Shown here: in pieces, positions 35,372 through 43,854 of the stretch
Numbering within the stretch: the first letter of the stretch is position 1
Layout: the number at the start of each line of letters is the position of its first letter
From: Streptomyces sp. Go-475
GTDB taxonomy: Bacteria; Actinomycetota; Actinomycetes; Streptomycetales; Streptomycetaceae
NCBI RefSeq assembly: GCF_003330845.1
Contig: NZ_CP026121.1
Location: forward strand, 6,677,501 to 6,741,500
Direction: 5' to 3'
DNA: 64,000 bases
Program-made: the position numbers and the translations under genes
Notes under the pieces: generated by a model
What the model saw: the letters and a program-made list of their open reading frames with translations, nothing else
What the model was told of the DNA's origin: nothing
Database searches by the model: none

Positions 35372-36198
35372 CACGCCGCGCAGTCGCCCGTGCCCTGGTG
35401 TACCTGTCCCTGATCGCCGCGACGGTGGTGGTCCTGCTCCCGCTGGCCGCCGTGCTCCTGACGTCCCTGAAGTCCGAGCGGGAGATGGCGGACGACAGCG
35501 GCGCCCTCGCGCTCCCCGACGACCCGCTGAACTTCGGCAACTACGTCACGGCGTTCCAGGACGGCCGGATGCTCACGGCGTTCGCCAACACGGCGGTGAT
35601 CCTGCTCTTCGCCATCGGCGGCACGGTCCTCATCGGCTCGATGACGGCGTACGCGATCGACCGGTTCACCTTCCGCTTCCGGAAGCTGGTCGTGGCGCTG
35701 TTCCTGGTCGCCGCGCTGGTCCCCGGCGTCACCACGCAGGTGGCGACCTTCCAGATCGTCAACAGCTTCGGGATGTTCGACAGCCTCTGGGCGCCGATCG
35801 CCCTCTACATGGGCACGGACATCGTCTCGATCTACATCTTCCTGCAGTTCGTCCGCTCCATCCCGACCTCGCTGGACGAGGCGGCCCGCCTGGACGGCGC
35901 CAACGCGTTCACGATCTACCGCAAGATCATCTTCCCCTTGCTGCGGCCGGCGGTCGCGACGGTGGTGATCGTCAAGGGCATCACCACCTACAACGACTTC
36001 TACATTCCGTTCCTCTACATGCCGTCGGAAGATCTTGGCGTGATCTCGACGTCCCTGTTCCGCTTCAAGGGCCCCTTCGGCGCCCACTGGGAAACCATCT
36101 CGGCGGGAGCGATCCTGGTGATCCTCCCCACCTTGATCGTCTTCCTGTGCCTCCAGCGCTACATCTACAACGGCTTCACTCGAGGAGCCACCAGGTGA
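35368..36198 (+). CDS. Sugar ABC transporter permease (MalG type)
   Basis: Second permease, 276 aa, six membrane segments, EAA loop SLDEAARLDGANAFTIYRK. ATG 35368 overlaps the preceding stop. Last gene of the operon, followed within 8 bp by a dispersed hairpin repeat. Confidence 0.88.
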   Translation: MTRRAVARALVYLSLIAATVVVLLPLAAVLLTSLKSEREMADDSGALALPDDPLNFGNYVTAFQDGRMLTAFANTAVILLFAIGGTVLIGSMTAYAIDRFTFRFRKLVVALFLVAALVPGVTTQVATFQIVNSFGMFDSLWAPIALYMGTDIVSIYIFLQFVRSIPTSLDEAARLDGANAFTIYRKIIFPLLRPAVATVVIVKGITTYNDFYIPFLYMPSEDLGVISTSLFRFKGPFGAHWETISAGAILVILPTLIVFLCLQRYIYNGFTRGATR

Positions 36199-36205
36199 GG
36201 ACCTG

Positions 36206-36233
36206 AGGGGCGCGGGCAACCGCGCGACCAGCC
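36206..36233 (+). repeat. Dispersed hairpin repeat, copy 1
   Basis: A 28-bp element starting AGGGGCGCGGG and ending CGCGCGACCAGCC. It contains the stem GCGCGG-gcaa-CCGCGC. The same element (27 of 28 bases) occurs in reverse at 53677-53710. I recall it as a common intergenic repeat in Streptomyces genomes. Here it probably ends the importer transcript. Confidence 0.75.
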
Positions 36234-36268
36234 CAAAACCACCCGCACCCGCCGCACGGGAAGACCCC

Positions 36269-37558
36269 CTACGGCGCCTTGGCGGACAGAGCAGTCACCA
36301 GAACAGGCGTGACCTGCTCGACCTGCCAGCCCCGGGCCCCATGACCGGCCAGCGCCTCCGCGACGGACTCCGCGTCCACCACCGCCGGCGGCTCCCAGCA
36401 CACCCGCCGCACGGTGTCCGGCGCGATCAGATTCTCCTGCGGCATGTTGAGCGCCTCGGCCAGAGCCGAAACCGCCGCCCGCGCCGCGGAGAGCCGAGCC
36501 GCCGCCGCGGGATCCTTGTCCGCCCAGGCCCGCGGCGGCGGCGGTCCCGCCACCGGCTGCCCCGGCTGCGGCAACTGCGCCTCGCTCAGCCCCTTCGCCC
36601 GGTCCACCGCCGCCTGCCACTGCTCCAGCTGCCGCTTGCCCATCCGGTGCCCGAACCCGTTCAGCGCGGCCAGCGCGTGCACATTGGCCGGCAGGGCCAG
36701 CGCGGCCTCCACGATGGCCGCGTCCCCGAGCACCTTGCCCGGCGAGACGTCCCGCCGCTGCGCGATCCGGTCCCGGGTCTGCCACAGCTCCCGCACGACG
36801 GCCAGCTGCCGCCGCCGGCGCACCTTGTGCATGCCGGACGTGCGCCGCCAGGGGTCCTTGCGGGGCTCGGGCGGCGGGGCCGAGGCGATCGCGTCGAACT
36901 CCTGCCGGGCCCACTCCAGCTTGCCCTGCCGGTCCAGCTCCTTCTCCAGCGCGTCGCGCAGGTCGACGAGCAGCTCGACGTCCAGCGCCGCGTACCGCAG
37001 CCAGGGCTCGGGCAGCGGCCGGGTGGACCAGTCGACGGCGGAGTGCCCCTTCTCCAGGACGAAGCCCAGCACGCTCTCGACCATCGCGCCGAGCCCGACC
37101 CGGGGGAACCCGGCGAGCCGCCCGGCCAGCTCCGTGTCGAACAGCCGCGTCGGCACCATGCCTATCTCGCGCAGGCAGGGCAGGTCCTGGGTGGCGGCGT
37201 GCAGCACCCACTCGACGCCGGACAGGGCCTCGCCCAGCGCGGACAGGTCGGGGCAGGCCACGGGGTCGATCAGCGCCGTCCCGGCGCCTTCGCGGCGCAG
37301 CTGCACGAGGTAGGCGCGCTGGCCGTAGCGGTAGCCGGACGCCCGCTCGGCGTCGACGGCGACGGGGCCGGAACCCGCCTCGAAGGCGGCGATCGTCCGG
37401 GCCAGGGCGGCCTCGTCCGCGATCACGGGCGGAATGCCCTCACGCGGCTCCAACAAGGGGATCGGCGCCTCCGTAGCAGAAGATCCGCCGTCGTCCGGAG
37501 GGGCGCCTCCGGTGGTTCGCAGTGAGCTGTCTGCTGCGGTGTCGTGGGCGTCGGTCAC
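36269..37558 (-). CDS. rnd: Ribonuclease D with HRDC domain
   Basis: 3'-5' exoribonuclease of the DEDD family acting on tRNA and other stable RNA ends. Length 429 aa. DEDDy domain (about 45-215) with D69 and E71 in AVDAERASG, TQDLPCL, and YAALDVELL. The HRDC domain is at about 255-330. An acidic, low-complexity N-tail of about 40 residues and a Pro-rich linker are actinobacterial additions. Start GTG 37558 without a strong ribosome site. Confidence 0.9.
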   Translation of the reverse strand: MTDAHDTAADSSLRTTGGAPPDDGGSSATEAPIPLLEPREGIPPVIADEAALARTIAAFEAGSGPVAVDAERASGYRYGQRAYLVQLRREGAGTALIDPVACPDLSALGEALSGVEWVLHAATQDLPCLREIGMVPTRLFDTELAGRLAGFPRVGLGAMVESVLGFVLEKGHSAVDWSTRPLPEPWLRYAALDVELLVDLRDALEKELDRQGKLEWARQEFDAIASAPPPEPRKDPWRRTSGMHKVRRRRQLAVVRELWQTRDRIAQRRDVSPGKVLGDAAIVEAALALPANVHALAALNGFGHRMGKRQLEQWQAAVDRAKGLSEAQLPQPGQPVAGPPPPRAWADKDPAAAARLSAARAAVSALAEALNMPQENLIAPDTVRRVCWEPPAVVDAESVAEALAGHGARGWQVEQVTPVLVTALSAKAP

Positions 37559-37584
37559 CTGTCAAGGGTATCCATGTATGGACA

Positions 37585-37618
37585 GCGCCCGCCGACGGAA
37601 CGTTCCGTCGACGGGCGC
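37585..37618 (-). terminator. Hairpin after the response regulator
   Basis: Perfect 16-bp palindrome GACGGAACGTTCCGTC (37594-37609) flanked, after a 2-bp mismatch, by GCGCCCG / CGGGCGC. It follows the response-regulator stop and precedes rnd. Most likely a terminator; operator function of the central palindrome is possible. Confidence 0.6.
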
Positions 37619-37744
37619 CCGGGGGTCGCAAACCAGTCATGTCGGGGAAGTGGCGGATTCGCGAGCCGTGAGTGACGTGAACGGGACCGGCGGCCGGACC
37701 CGTTCACATGAGTGGACGATCAGCTGGGTTCACGGCGGGGCGGG

Positions 37745-38407
37745 TCAGTGGATGATCCCGGTCCGCAGCGCCACCGCGACCATGCCGGCCCGGTCGCCCG
37801 TGCCGAGCTTGCGCGCGATGCGGGCGAGGTGGCTCTTGACGGTCAGCGCGGACAGGCCCATCGAGACGCCGATCGCCTTGTTCGACTGGCCCTCCGCGAC
37901 CAGCCGCAGCACCTCGACCTCGCGGCCGGACAGCTCGCGGTAGCCGCCCGGGTGGCTCGGGGCACCCGGGGGGCGGCGGTGCAGGCGCGCGGCGGCGGCG
38001 CCGATGGGGGCGGCGCCCGGCCGGGTGGGGAGCCCGACGTTGGTACGGGTGCCGGTGACGACGTAGCCCTTCACACCGCCGGCGAGCGCGTTGCGCACGG
38101 CGCCGATGTCGTCGGCGGCGGAGAGGGCGAGTCCGTTGGGCCAGCCCGCGGCGCGGGTCTCGGACAGCAGGGTGAGGCCGGAGCCATCCGGCAGGTGGAC
38201 GTCGGCGACGCAGATGTCGCGGGGGTTGCCGATGCGGGGACGAGCCTCCGCGATGGACGAGGCCTCGATGACATCGCGCACACCGAGCGCCCACAGGTGG
38301 CGGGTGACGGTGGAGCGGACGCGCGGGTCGGCCACGACCACCATGGCGGTCGGCTTGTTCGGGCGGTAGGCGACCAGGCTTGCGGGCTGCTCGAGGAGAA
38401 CGGACAC
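37745..38407 (-). CDS. NarL/LuxR-type response regulator, atypical receiver
   Basis: DNA-binding regulator of 220 aa. The receiver keeps the phospho-acceptor position D69 (CVADVHLPDGSG) but shows only one acidic residue (D27) where two are usual. The C-terminal LuxR helix-turn-helix (LSGREVEVLRLVAEGQSNKAIG, about 157-178, and LTVKSHLARIARKLG) is intact. GTG 38407 has AGGAGG upstream. No histidine kinase is adjacent, so it is an orphan. Phosphorylation is uncertain. Confidence 0.85.
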   Translation of the reverse strand: MSVLLEQPASLVAYRPNKPTAMVVVADPRVRSTVTRHLWALGVRDVIEASSIAEARPRIGNPRDICVADVHLPDGSGLTLLSETRAAGWPNGLALSAADDIGAVRNALAGGVKGYVVTGTRTNVGLPTRPGAAPIGAAAARLHRRPPGAPSHPGGYRELSGREVEVLRLVAEGQSNKAIGVSMGLSALTVKSHLARIARKLGTGDRAGMVAVALRTGIIH

Positions 38408-38688
38408 CAGGCCTCCTGGGGTGCGGGACGGGGCCGGCTCGTGGGGGTGAAGCCGGGACGAACCGTGCTTTCAAGGTCACAGTCGTCTTCGGCACCGAAC
38501 CCGTCCGCCTTTAGAGAATGATCACGATTCGGTGATAACAATCCGTGCAATTCGGACACGCGGTCGATCATTCGAAGGTCGAACGGTTTCGGTCTGCGTC
38601 GCTACGCGGTCGAAAGTGGCCGTATCGACAAAGTGATTCGGCCAAGAGGGGGACGCAGGTGTGATCGTCGACAGGGCATGGTTGACCG
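38408..38688. other. Intergenic region upstream of the response regulator
   Basis: A stretch without a gene. It is AT-richer around 38500-38570 (TTTAGAG, TGATAAC), which probably holds the response-regulator promoter. No convincing ORF, RNA gene or strong palindrome was seen. Confidence 0.5.
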
Positions 38689-38715
38689 CCCCGTACAGGT
38701 TCGATCAGTACGGGG
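38689..38715 (-). terminator. Hairpin after the DUF3000 gene
   Basis: CCCCGTAC / GTACGGGG with an 11-nt loop, 16 bp beyond the DUF3000 stop. An 11-bp direct repeat GGTTCGATCAG occurs at its loop and again across the DUF3000 stop. Confidence 0.55.
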
Positions 38716-38730
38716 TCGGAACGGGTTCGA

Positions 38731-39405
38731 TCAGCGGGACTGCGGCCCCCGCCGCTGCGGCAGCGTGACCACCGACGCGTCCCCGGGTCCGGCCGGCGGC
38801 AGCCCCGCGACCTGGGCGAGCAGATCGCACCAGGACGCGAGGTGCGCGGCGGTGTCCGGGACCCCGCCCAGGCCCTCGCGCGGCGTCCAGGACGCGCGGA
38901 TCTCGATCTGCGAGGCGGCCGGCCGGGCCGACAGCCCACCGAAGTAGTGGGAGCTCGCACGCGTGACCGTGCCGCTCGGCTCCCCGTAGGTCAGCCCGCG
39001 CGTCTGGAGCGCGCCGGTCAGCCAGGACCAGCACACCTCCGGCAGCAGCGGATCCGCGGCCATCTCCGGCTCCAGCTCCGCGCGCACCAGCGTCACCAGC
39101 CGGAACGTGCCCTGCCAGGCGTCGTGCCCGGCCGGGTCGTGCAGCAGCACCAGCCGGCCGTCGGCCAGGTCCTGGTCGCCGTCGACGACCGCGGCCTCCA
39201 GCGCGTGGGAGTACGGGGCGAGCCGCTTGGGCGCCGGCGTCGGCTCCACCTCGATCTGGGGCCGCAGCCGCGCCGCCCTGAGCGCGTCGACGGCGGCCCG
39301 GAAGGGCAGCGGGGCGGAGTCCGCCTCCCGCCGGTCGTTCTCGGTGTCCTTCGCTTCGTCCATTCCGCCAGCGCCGTCCGACAGTCGTCCCTGAGCCGCA
39401 GCCAT
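38731..39405 (-). CDS. DUF3000 family protein
   Basis: Protein of 224 aa of the actinobacterial DUF3000 family, no signal or membrane segment. Recognisable core: [20 protein letters not shown] and [12 protein letters not shown], with a conserved SSHYFGGL. Divergent from hemE with a 102-bp gap, an arrangement conserved in Streptomyces. Function unknown. Confidence 0.85.
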   Translation of the reverse strand: MAAAQGRLSDGAGGMDEAKDTENDRREADSAPLPFRAAVDALRAARLRPQIEVEPTPAPKRLAPYSHALEAAVVDGDQDLADGRLVLLHDPAGHDAWQGTFRLVTLVRAELEPEMAADPLLPEVCWSWLTGALQTRGLTYGEPSGTVTRASSHYFGGLSARPAASQIEIRASWTPREGLGGVPDTAAHLASWCDLLAQVAGLPPAGPGDASVVTLPQRRGPQSR

Positions 39406-39507
39406 GCGGGAAGATTACGGGGACCGGAGCCCGGGTGCCGGGCTAGACACCCCGCGCCCGCCCAGGGGCTGAATCGGGCTGTCCGGCGGCGTGCGAAACT
39501 TGGGCCC

Positions 39508-40575
39508 GTGAGTGCCAACGACGCCCCCCGGGCCCCGCAGCCGTCCGCCCCGTACGACTCCGCCTTCCTCAAGGCCTGCCGGCGCGAGCCCGTCCCGCAC
39601 ACACCGGTGTGGTTCATGCGGCAGGCCGGGCGTTCCCTGCCGGAGTACCGCAAGGTCCGCGAGGGCGTCCCGATGCTGGAGTCCTGCACGCGGCCCGAAC
39701 TGGTCACCGAGATCACCCTCCAGCCGGTCCGCCGGCACGGCGTGGACGCGGCGATCTACTACAGCGACATCGTCGTCCCGCTCAAGGCCATCGGCATCGA
39801 CCTCGACATCAAGCCCGGCGTCGGCCCGGTCGTGGAGCGCCCGATCCGCTCCCGCGCCGACCTCGCGCAGCTGCGTGACCTGACCCCCGAGGACGTCTCC
39901 TACGTCACCGAGGCCGTCGGCCTGCTCACCCGCGAGCTCGGCGCCACGCCCCTGATCGGCTTCGCCGGCGCCCCCTTCACCCTCGCCAGCTACCTCGTCG
40001 AGGGCGGCCCGTCCCGCACGTACGAGAACGCCAAGGCGATGATGTACGGCGACCCCGAGCTCTGGACCGACCTGCTCGACCGCCTCGCCGACATCACGGC
40101 CGCGTTCCTCAAGGTGCAGATCGAGGCGGGCGCCTCGGCGGTCCAGCTCTTCGACTCCTGGGCCGGTGCGCTGGCCCCCGCCGACTACCGGCGCTCGGTG
40201 CTGCCGGCGTCGGCGAAGGTCTTCGGGGCCGTGGCCGGCTACGGCGTCCCGCGCATCCACTTCGGCGTCGGCACCGGCGAGCTGCTGGGCCTGATGGGCG
40301 AGGCCGGGGCGGACGTCGTCGGCGTCGACTGGCGCGTGCCGCTCGACGAGGCCGTCCGGCGCGTCGGCCCGGGCAAGGCGCTCCAGGGCAACCTCGACCC
40401 GACCGTGCTGTTCGCCGGCACCGAGGCCGTCGAGGCCAAGACCCGGGAGGTCCTGGACTCGGCGGCGGGCCTGGAGGGCCACGTCTTCAACCTCGGCCAC
40501 GGCGTCATGCCGTCCACCGACCCGGACGCGCTGACGCGGCTCGTGGAGTACGTCCACACGCGCACCGCCCGCTGA
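39508..40575 (+). CDS. hemE: Uroporphyrinogen decarboxylase
   Basis: Converts uroporphyrinogen III to coproporphyrinogen III. Length 355 aa, with the hallmark N-terminal [15 protein letters not shown] (34-48) and the central [14 protein letters not shown] and [11 protein letters not shown] 39508; no good ribosome site is seen. Convergent with the MFS gene, 12 bp apart, with no room for a hairpin. The later heme genes hemY and hemQ are 16 kb downstream. Confidence 0.96.
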   Translation: MSANDAPRAPQPSAPYDSAFLKACRREPVPHTPVWFMRQAGRSLPEYRKVREGVPMLESCTRPELVTEITLQPVRRHGVDAAIYYSDIVVPLKAIGIDLDIKPGVGPVVERPIRSRADLAQLRDLTPEDVSYVTEAVGLLTRELGATPLIGFAGAPFTLASYLVEGGPSRTYENAKAMMYGDPELWTDLLDRLADITAAFLKVQIEAGASAVQLFDSWAGALAPADYRRSVLPASAKVFGAVAGYGVPRIHFGVGTGELLGLMGEAGADVVGVDWRVPLDEAVRRVGPGKALQGNLDPTVLFAGTEAVEAKTREVLDSAAGLEGHVFNLGHGVMPSTDPDALTRLVEYVHTRTAR

Positions 40576-40587
40576 CGGCTCCTGGTC

Positions 40588-41805
40588 TCAGGGCCTCACG
40601 CGGGTCGCCCGGATCAGCCACCAGGTCGCCGCCAGGCAGCCGGCCGCGGGCAGGGCCAGCAGCACCGGCACGGCGTCGACGCCGGCCAGTTCGATGCCCT
40701 TGCCCAGGACCGGCCCGGCGGCGACCCCGCCGATCATCGAGGCGGCGATGACGTGGGCCCCCGCCCGCCGCGCCCGGGGCACCGCCCGGGACAGCCACGG
40801 CAGGCCCGTGGGGAAGATCGGCGCGTGGAAGAGGCCGACACCGGCGTACGCGTACGGGGCCGCCGCCGGGATCAGGGCCAGCAGCAGGCAGGCCACCATG
40901 CCGACGGAGCTGACCACCATGATCGTCTGCACGGACCAGCGCAGCGTCAGCGGGGCGACCAGCAGCCGTCCCACCGTCACCATCAGCCAGAACGCCGAGG
41001 TGGCCGTGGCCACCGTCGCCGCGTCGTGCCCGACGGACTCCAGATGCGTCGGCTCCCAGCCGCCGACCCCCGTCTCCACCGCCACCATCAGGACGTACAG
41101 CACGATGAAGACGGTGACGACCAGGGCCGCCGAGGCCCGTACACCGGGCGCCCGCCCATCGGTCTCCTCCGCCTCCTCCACCTCCTCGGCGGGCTCGGCG
41201 GGTGTCTCCCCGCCCTCGCGGACGCCGCGCTGCGCCAGCACCAGGACGGCGGACAGCACGGCGAACCCCGCGAAGACGGCCGGATAACGGCCCGGGCCGA
41301 GCAGACCCAGGAGCGCCGGGCCGCCCACGGCACCGAGTCCGTAGGCGGCGCCGATGATGTTGAGCATCGCCGGGCTGCGGCGGCCGAACCCCACCGAGAA
41401 CAGCTGGTTGAGCCCGTAGTCGATGCCGCCGAAGCCCACCCCGGTCACCAGCGCGCAGGCCAGCGCCCACTCCCAGACGGGGGCCAGCGCGAAGCCGGTC
41501 CCGCCGAGGGCCATCAGCGCGTAACTGGCGGACAGCAGCGTTCTGTTGCCCAGCCGCCCGTGCACCCGGTTCAGCAGCAGCACCCCGGCCACCCCGCCGA
41601 CGAAGTGAGCGCTCAGACTCAGCCCGGCGGCGGCCGGCGACAGGCCGAACTCCGTGCGGAACGCGGGGATCGCCGGGCCGTACAGCGCCTGGAGCGCCCC
41701 GATCAGGGCGAAGCCCACGCAGGAGGCGACGACGGCGAACGGGCTGAACAGGGGCCGCGCCACGGTGGTGTCCGGCGGCGCGTCCTGCGTGGAGGTGCCG
41801 GTCAA
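40588..41805 (-). CDS. MFS transporter, GlcP-like; last gene of the putative kanosamine operon
   Basis: Major facilitator of 405 aa, about 12 membrane segments, with a charged Glu-rich central loop (EPAEEVEEAEETDG). The segment-7 region LMVAVETGVGGW and the following FWLMVTVGRLLVAPL resemble the corresponding part of B. subtilis GlcP, a glucose/mannose permease that also closes the ntdABC operon. Start TTG 41805 with AGAGGA upstream; it follows the ntdC-like stop by 49 bp. It could import a sugar precursor or export the aminosugar product; the sequence does not decide. Confidence 0.8.
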   Translation of the reverse strand: MTGTSTQDAPPDTTVARPLFSPFAVVASCVGFALIGALQALYGPAIPAFRTEFGLSPAAAGLSLSAHFVGGVAGVLLLNRVHGRLGNRTLLSASYALMALGGTGFALAPVWEWALACALVTGVGFGGIDYGLNQLFSVGFGRRSPAMLNIIGAAYGLGAVGGPALLGLLGPGRYPAVFAGFAVLSAVLVLAQRGVREGGETPAEPAEEVEEAEETDGRAPGVRASAALVVTVFIVLYVLMVAVETGVGGWEPTHLESVGHDAATVATATSAFWLMVTVGRLLVAPLTLRWSVQTIMVVSSVGMVACLLLALIPAAAPYAYAGVGLFHAPIFPTGLPWLSRAVPRARRAGAHVIAASMIGGVAAGPVLGKGIELAGVDAVPVLLALPAAGCLAATWWLIRATRVRP

Positions 41806-41854
41806 GGGGCGTTCCTCTTCCCTGCGTCGTGTGCGACGGGCCGCTGCCGCCGGG

Positions 41855-42928
41855 TCACCGGCTCACCGGGGCGGCGAGCGCGTACCCCTGGTCGCCGGTC
41901 AGCAGGCGTTCCAGGACGCGCTGGCTGCGCAGCCCGTCACCGAAGCCGGCCAGGGCGCTGTCGGCACTCCGCCCGGCGCCGCCGTCCTGCGCGGTGACCG
42001 CGTCGCGCCACTCCCGCAGCTGGTGCCGGAAGGTGTCGCTCCAGCCGGGCACCTCGCCGGGCGGCGAGGCGAGCACCTCCTCGCGGGCGAAGGTGCCCTG
42101 CTCCCAGGTGACCCGGGACTTCAGGAAGTACGTCGTGTCGTCCTCGGAGTGGTAGTACAGCTCCTTGCGGTCGCCGATGATCTTCAGGGAGAAGCCGAGC
42201 TCCTCCGGCAGCGAGGACTTGGAGGTGGTCAGGTTGAAGAAGGTGCCGTTCTCCAGCCGGCCGCTGACGAAGGCGTAGTCGTCGACCTGGACGTCCTGGC
42301 CCTCCTTCTGCGGCACGTTCACCTGGAGCTTGGTGCGGCAGCTGGTGCTGTCGACCGGGCTGTCGAAGAGCCGGTCCAGCATGTCGACCAGGTGCACGCC
42401 CAGATCCCCCAGGGAGCCGCTGGTGGACCGGCCCAGGGCGCTGTCCCGCCAGGTGAAGCGGGAGCGGGTCAGGGCGCTGCCGCGCCGGAAACCGGCCTCG
42501 GCGAAGAGGACGGAGCCCAGCTCCCCGCCGCGCACCAGGTTCCGGATCTCGCCGATGGCGTCCAGGTAGCGGTAGTTGAAGCCCATGGCGCACACCAGGC
42601 CGCTCTCCTCGGCCAGCGCGGTGATCCGCTCGGCCTCCGCCACCGTCGTCGTCATCGGCTTCTCGCACAGCACGTGCCGGCCGTGCCGAACGGCCTCCTC
42701 GGCGTAGTCGGCGTGCGTGTGGTTGGGGGAGGCGATGACGACCGCGTTCACCCGCTCGTACAGCTCGGTCGTGGAGGAGAAGGCGGCGCAGCCGAAGCGG
42801 CCGGCCAGCTCCGCGGCCTTGTCGGGCATCACGTCGTACACACCGGCGGCTTCGACGCCGGGGACGGTTTCGGCGGCCCGCAGATGGGCGAGGGCTATGC
42901 CGCCGGCGCCGATGATTCCGATCTTCAT
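41855..42928 (-). CDS. ntdC: Gfo/Idh/MocA dehydrogenase, NtdC-like (glucose-6-phosphate 3-dehydrogenase)
   Basis: NAD-dependent sugar dehydrogenase of 357 aa. Rossmann GIIGAGGIA (4-12), the family EKP motif with K90, and DLGVHLVDML in the C-terminal domain. The family catalyses oxidation of a sugar C3 hydroxyl; NtdC makes 3-oxo-glucose 6-phosphate. ATG 42928 has AAAGAGGAAG upstream. It lies third in an operon with an aminotransferase and a HAD phosphatase in ntdA-ntdB-ntdC order. Without that context it would be only a generic Gfo/Idh protein, so the symbol is provisional. Confidence 0.78.
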   Translation of the reverse strand: MKIGIIGAGGIALAHLRAAETVPGVEAAGVYDVMPDKAAELAGRFGCAAFSSTTELYERVNAVVIASPNHTHADYAEEAVRHGRHVLCEKPMTTTVAEAERITALAEESGLVCAMGFNYRYLDAIGEIRNLVRGGELGSVLFAEAGFRRGSALTRSRFTWRDSALGRSTSGSLGDLGVHLVDMLDRLFDSPVDSTSCRTKLQVNVPQKEGQDVQVDDYAFVSGRLENGTFFNLTTSKSSLPEELGFSLKIIGDRKELYYHSEDDTTYFLKSRVTWEQGTFAREEVLASPPGEVPGWSDTFRHQLREWRDAVTAQDGGAGRSADSALAGFGDGLRSQRVLERLLTGDQGYALAAPVSR

Positions 42929-42986
42929 GGTCTTCCTCTTTCAGGGACGGCCCTCGGGCCCGGAGCGGCCGGGCCCGGGGAGCGGT

Positions 42987-43850
42987 TCAGTGGCCGAGGT
43001 GGTGACGGAAGGCGTGCAGGAGGGCCTGGGTGTGCGGGTGGGGCGAGACCCGCGGGAAGCGGTCGCGGGCCTCCGGTGTGCAGTTGGCGACGAGGTAGCC
43101 GTGCCGCACGGCGCCCAGCATCTCCAGGTCGTTGCCGCTGTCGCCGAACGCGAGGGTGCGCTCCGGGTCGACGCCGAAGCGGGCGCACAGGTGCCGGACG
43201 ACGTTGCGCTTGCCGCACACCGGCGGCAGGAAGTCGACGTCGTAGCAGTCGGCGGGGTCGCCGGTGGCCGGGTTGCAGCGGCTGATGTTGAGGCCGAGGC
43301 CGTACTCGGCGGCCAGCTCGCGTACCAGCCCGAGGGCGTGCTCGTCACGCCGCGGGTCGCCCAGGGAGCGGAAGTAGTGGTTGACCAGGAACTCGGTGCG
43401 GTGGCCGGTGTCCTGCGGGAACAGGTCGACGCCGTGCCGGGCGAGCCGCTCCACGGCCCGTTCGACCCGGGCCCGGTCGAAGCCGCTGTCCCGCAGCACC
43501 TGCCGCCACTCGGGGTCGGGGCGGGCGACGCCGTCGGGGAAGAACGTCAGCTCGGTGCCCAGGGCGCCGGCCACGAAGTGCGGCAGGACGCGGGCGCCGC
43601 AGCGCGCCATCTTCTCCCGCACGGAGGCCGCCGAGCTGCCGGTGACCCAGCCGAACAGCAGACCGTGCCGCACGGCGTCGGTCAGCAGGTACTCCTCCAA
43701 CGCGGCCAGGTGGGCGCGCTGTTCGGGGGTGGCGGCGTGGGCCAGGTAGGTCTCGTCGAAGTCGGAGAACGCGGCCCAGCCGACGCGGTCCGGCAGCCGC
43801 AGCGCGGGCGACGGGGCGGGGGCGCCGTCGAGGGGCAGGGTGTCGGTCAC
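42987..43850 (-). CDS. ntdB: HAD phosphatase, NtdB-like (kanosamine-6-phosphate phosphatase)
   Basis: HAD-superfamily hydrolase of 287 aa with a sucrose-phosphatase-like cap. Motif I is SDFDETYL (nucleophile D30, acid D32); motif IV is AFGDSGNDLEML. NtdB of B. subtilis (about 282 aa) has the same DFDET motif and removes phosphate from kanosamine 6-phosphate. GTG 43850 lies 4 bp after the aminotransferase stop, indicating coupling. Symbol provisional. Confidence 0.78.
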   Translation of the reverse strand: MTDTLPLDGAPAPSPALRLPDRVGWAAFSDFDETYLAHAATPEQRAHLAALEEYLLTDAVRHGLLFGWVTGSSAASVREKMARCGARVLPHFVAGALGTELTFFPDGVARPDPEWRQVLRDSGFDRARVERAVERLARHGVDLFPQDTGHRTEFLVNHYFRSLGDPRRDEHALGLVRELAAEYGLGLNISRCNPATGDPADCYDVDFLPPVCGKRNVVRHLCARFGVDPERTLAFGDSGNDLEMLGAVRHGYLVANCTPEARDRFPRVSPHPHTQALLHAFRHHLGH

Positions 43851-43854
43851 GGCG

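Noticed and set aside
37594..37609. GACGGAACGTTCCGTC as a dedicated operator
   Set aside because: It is extended by outer complementary arms into a long hairpin after a stop codon, so a terminator is the simpler reading.
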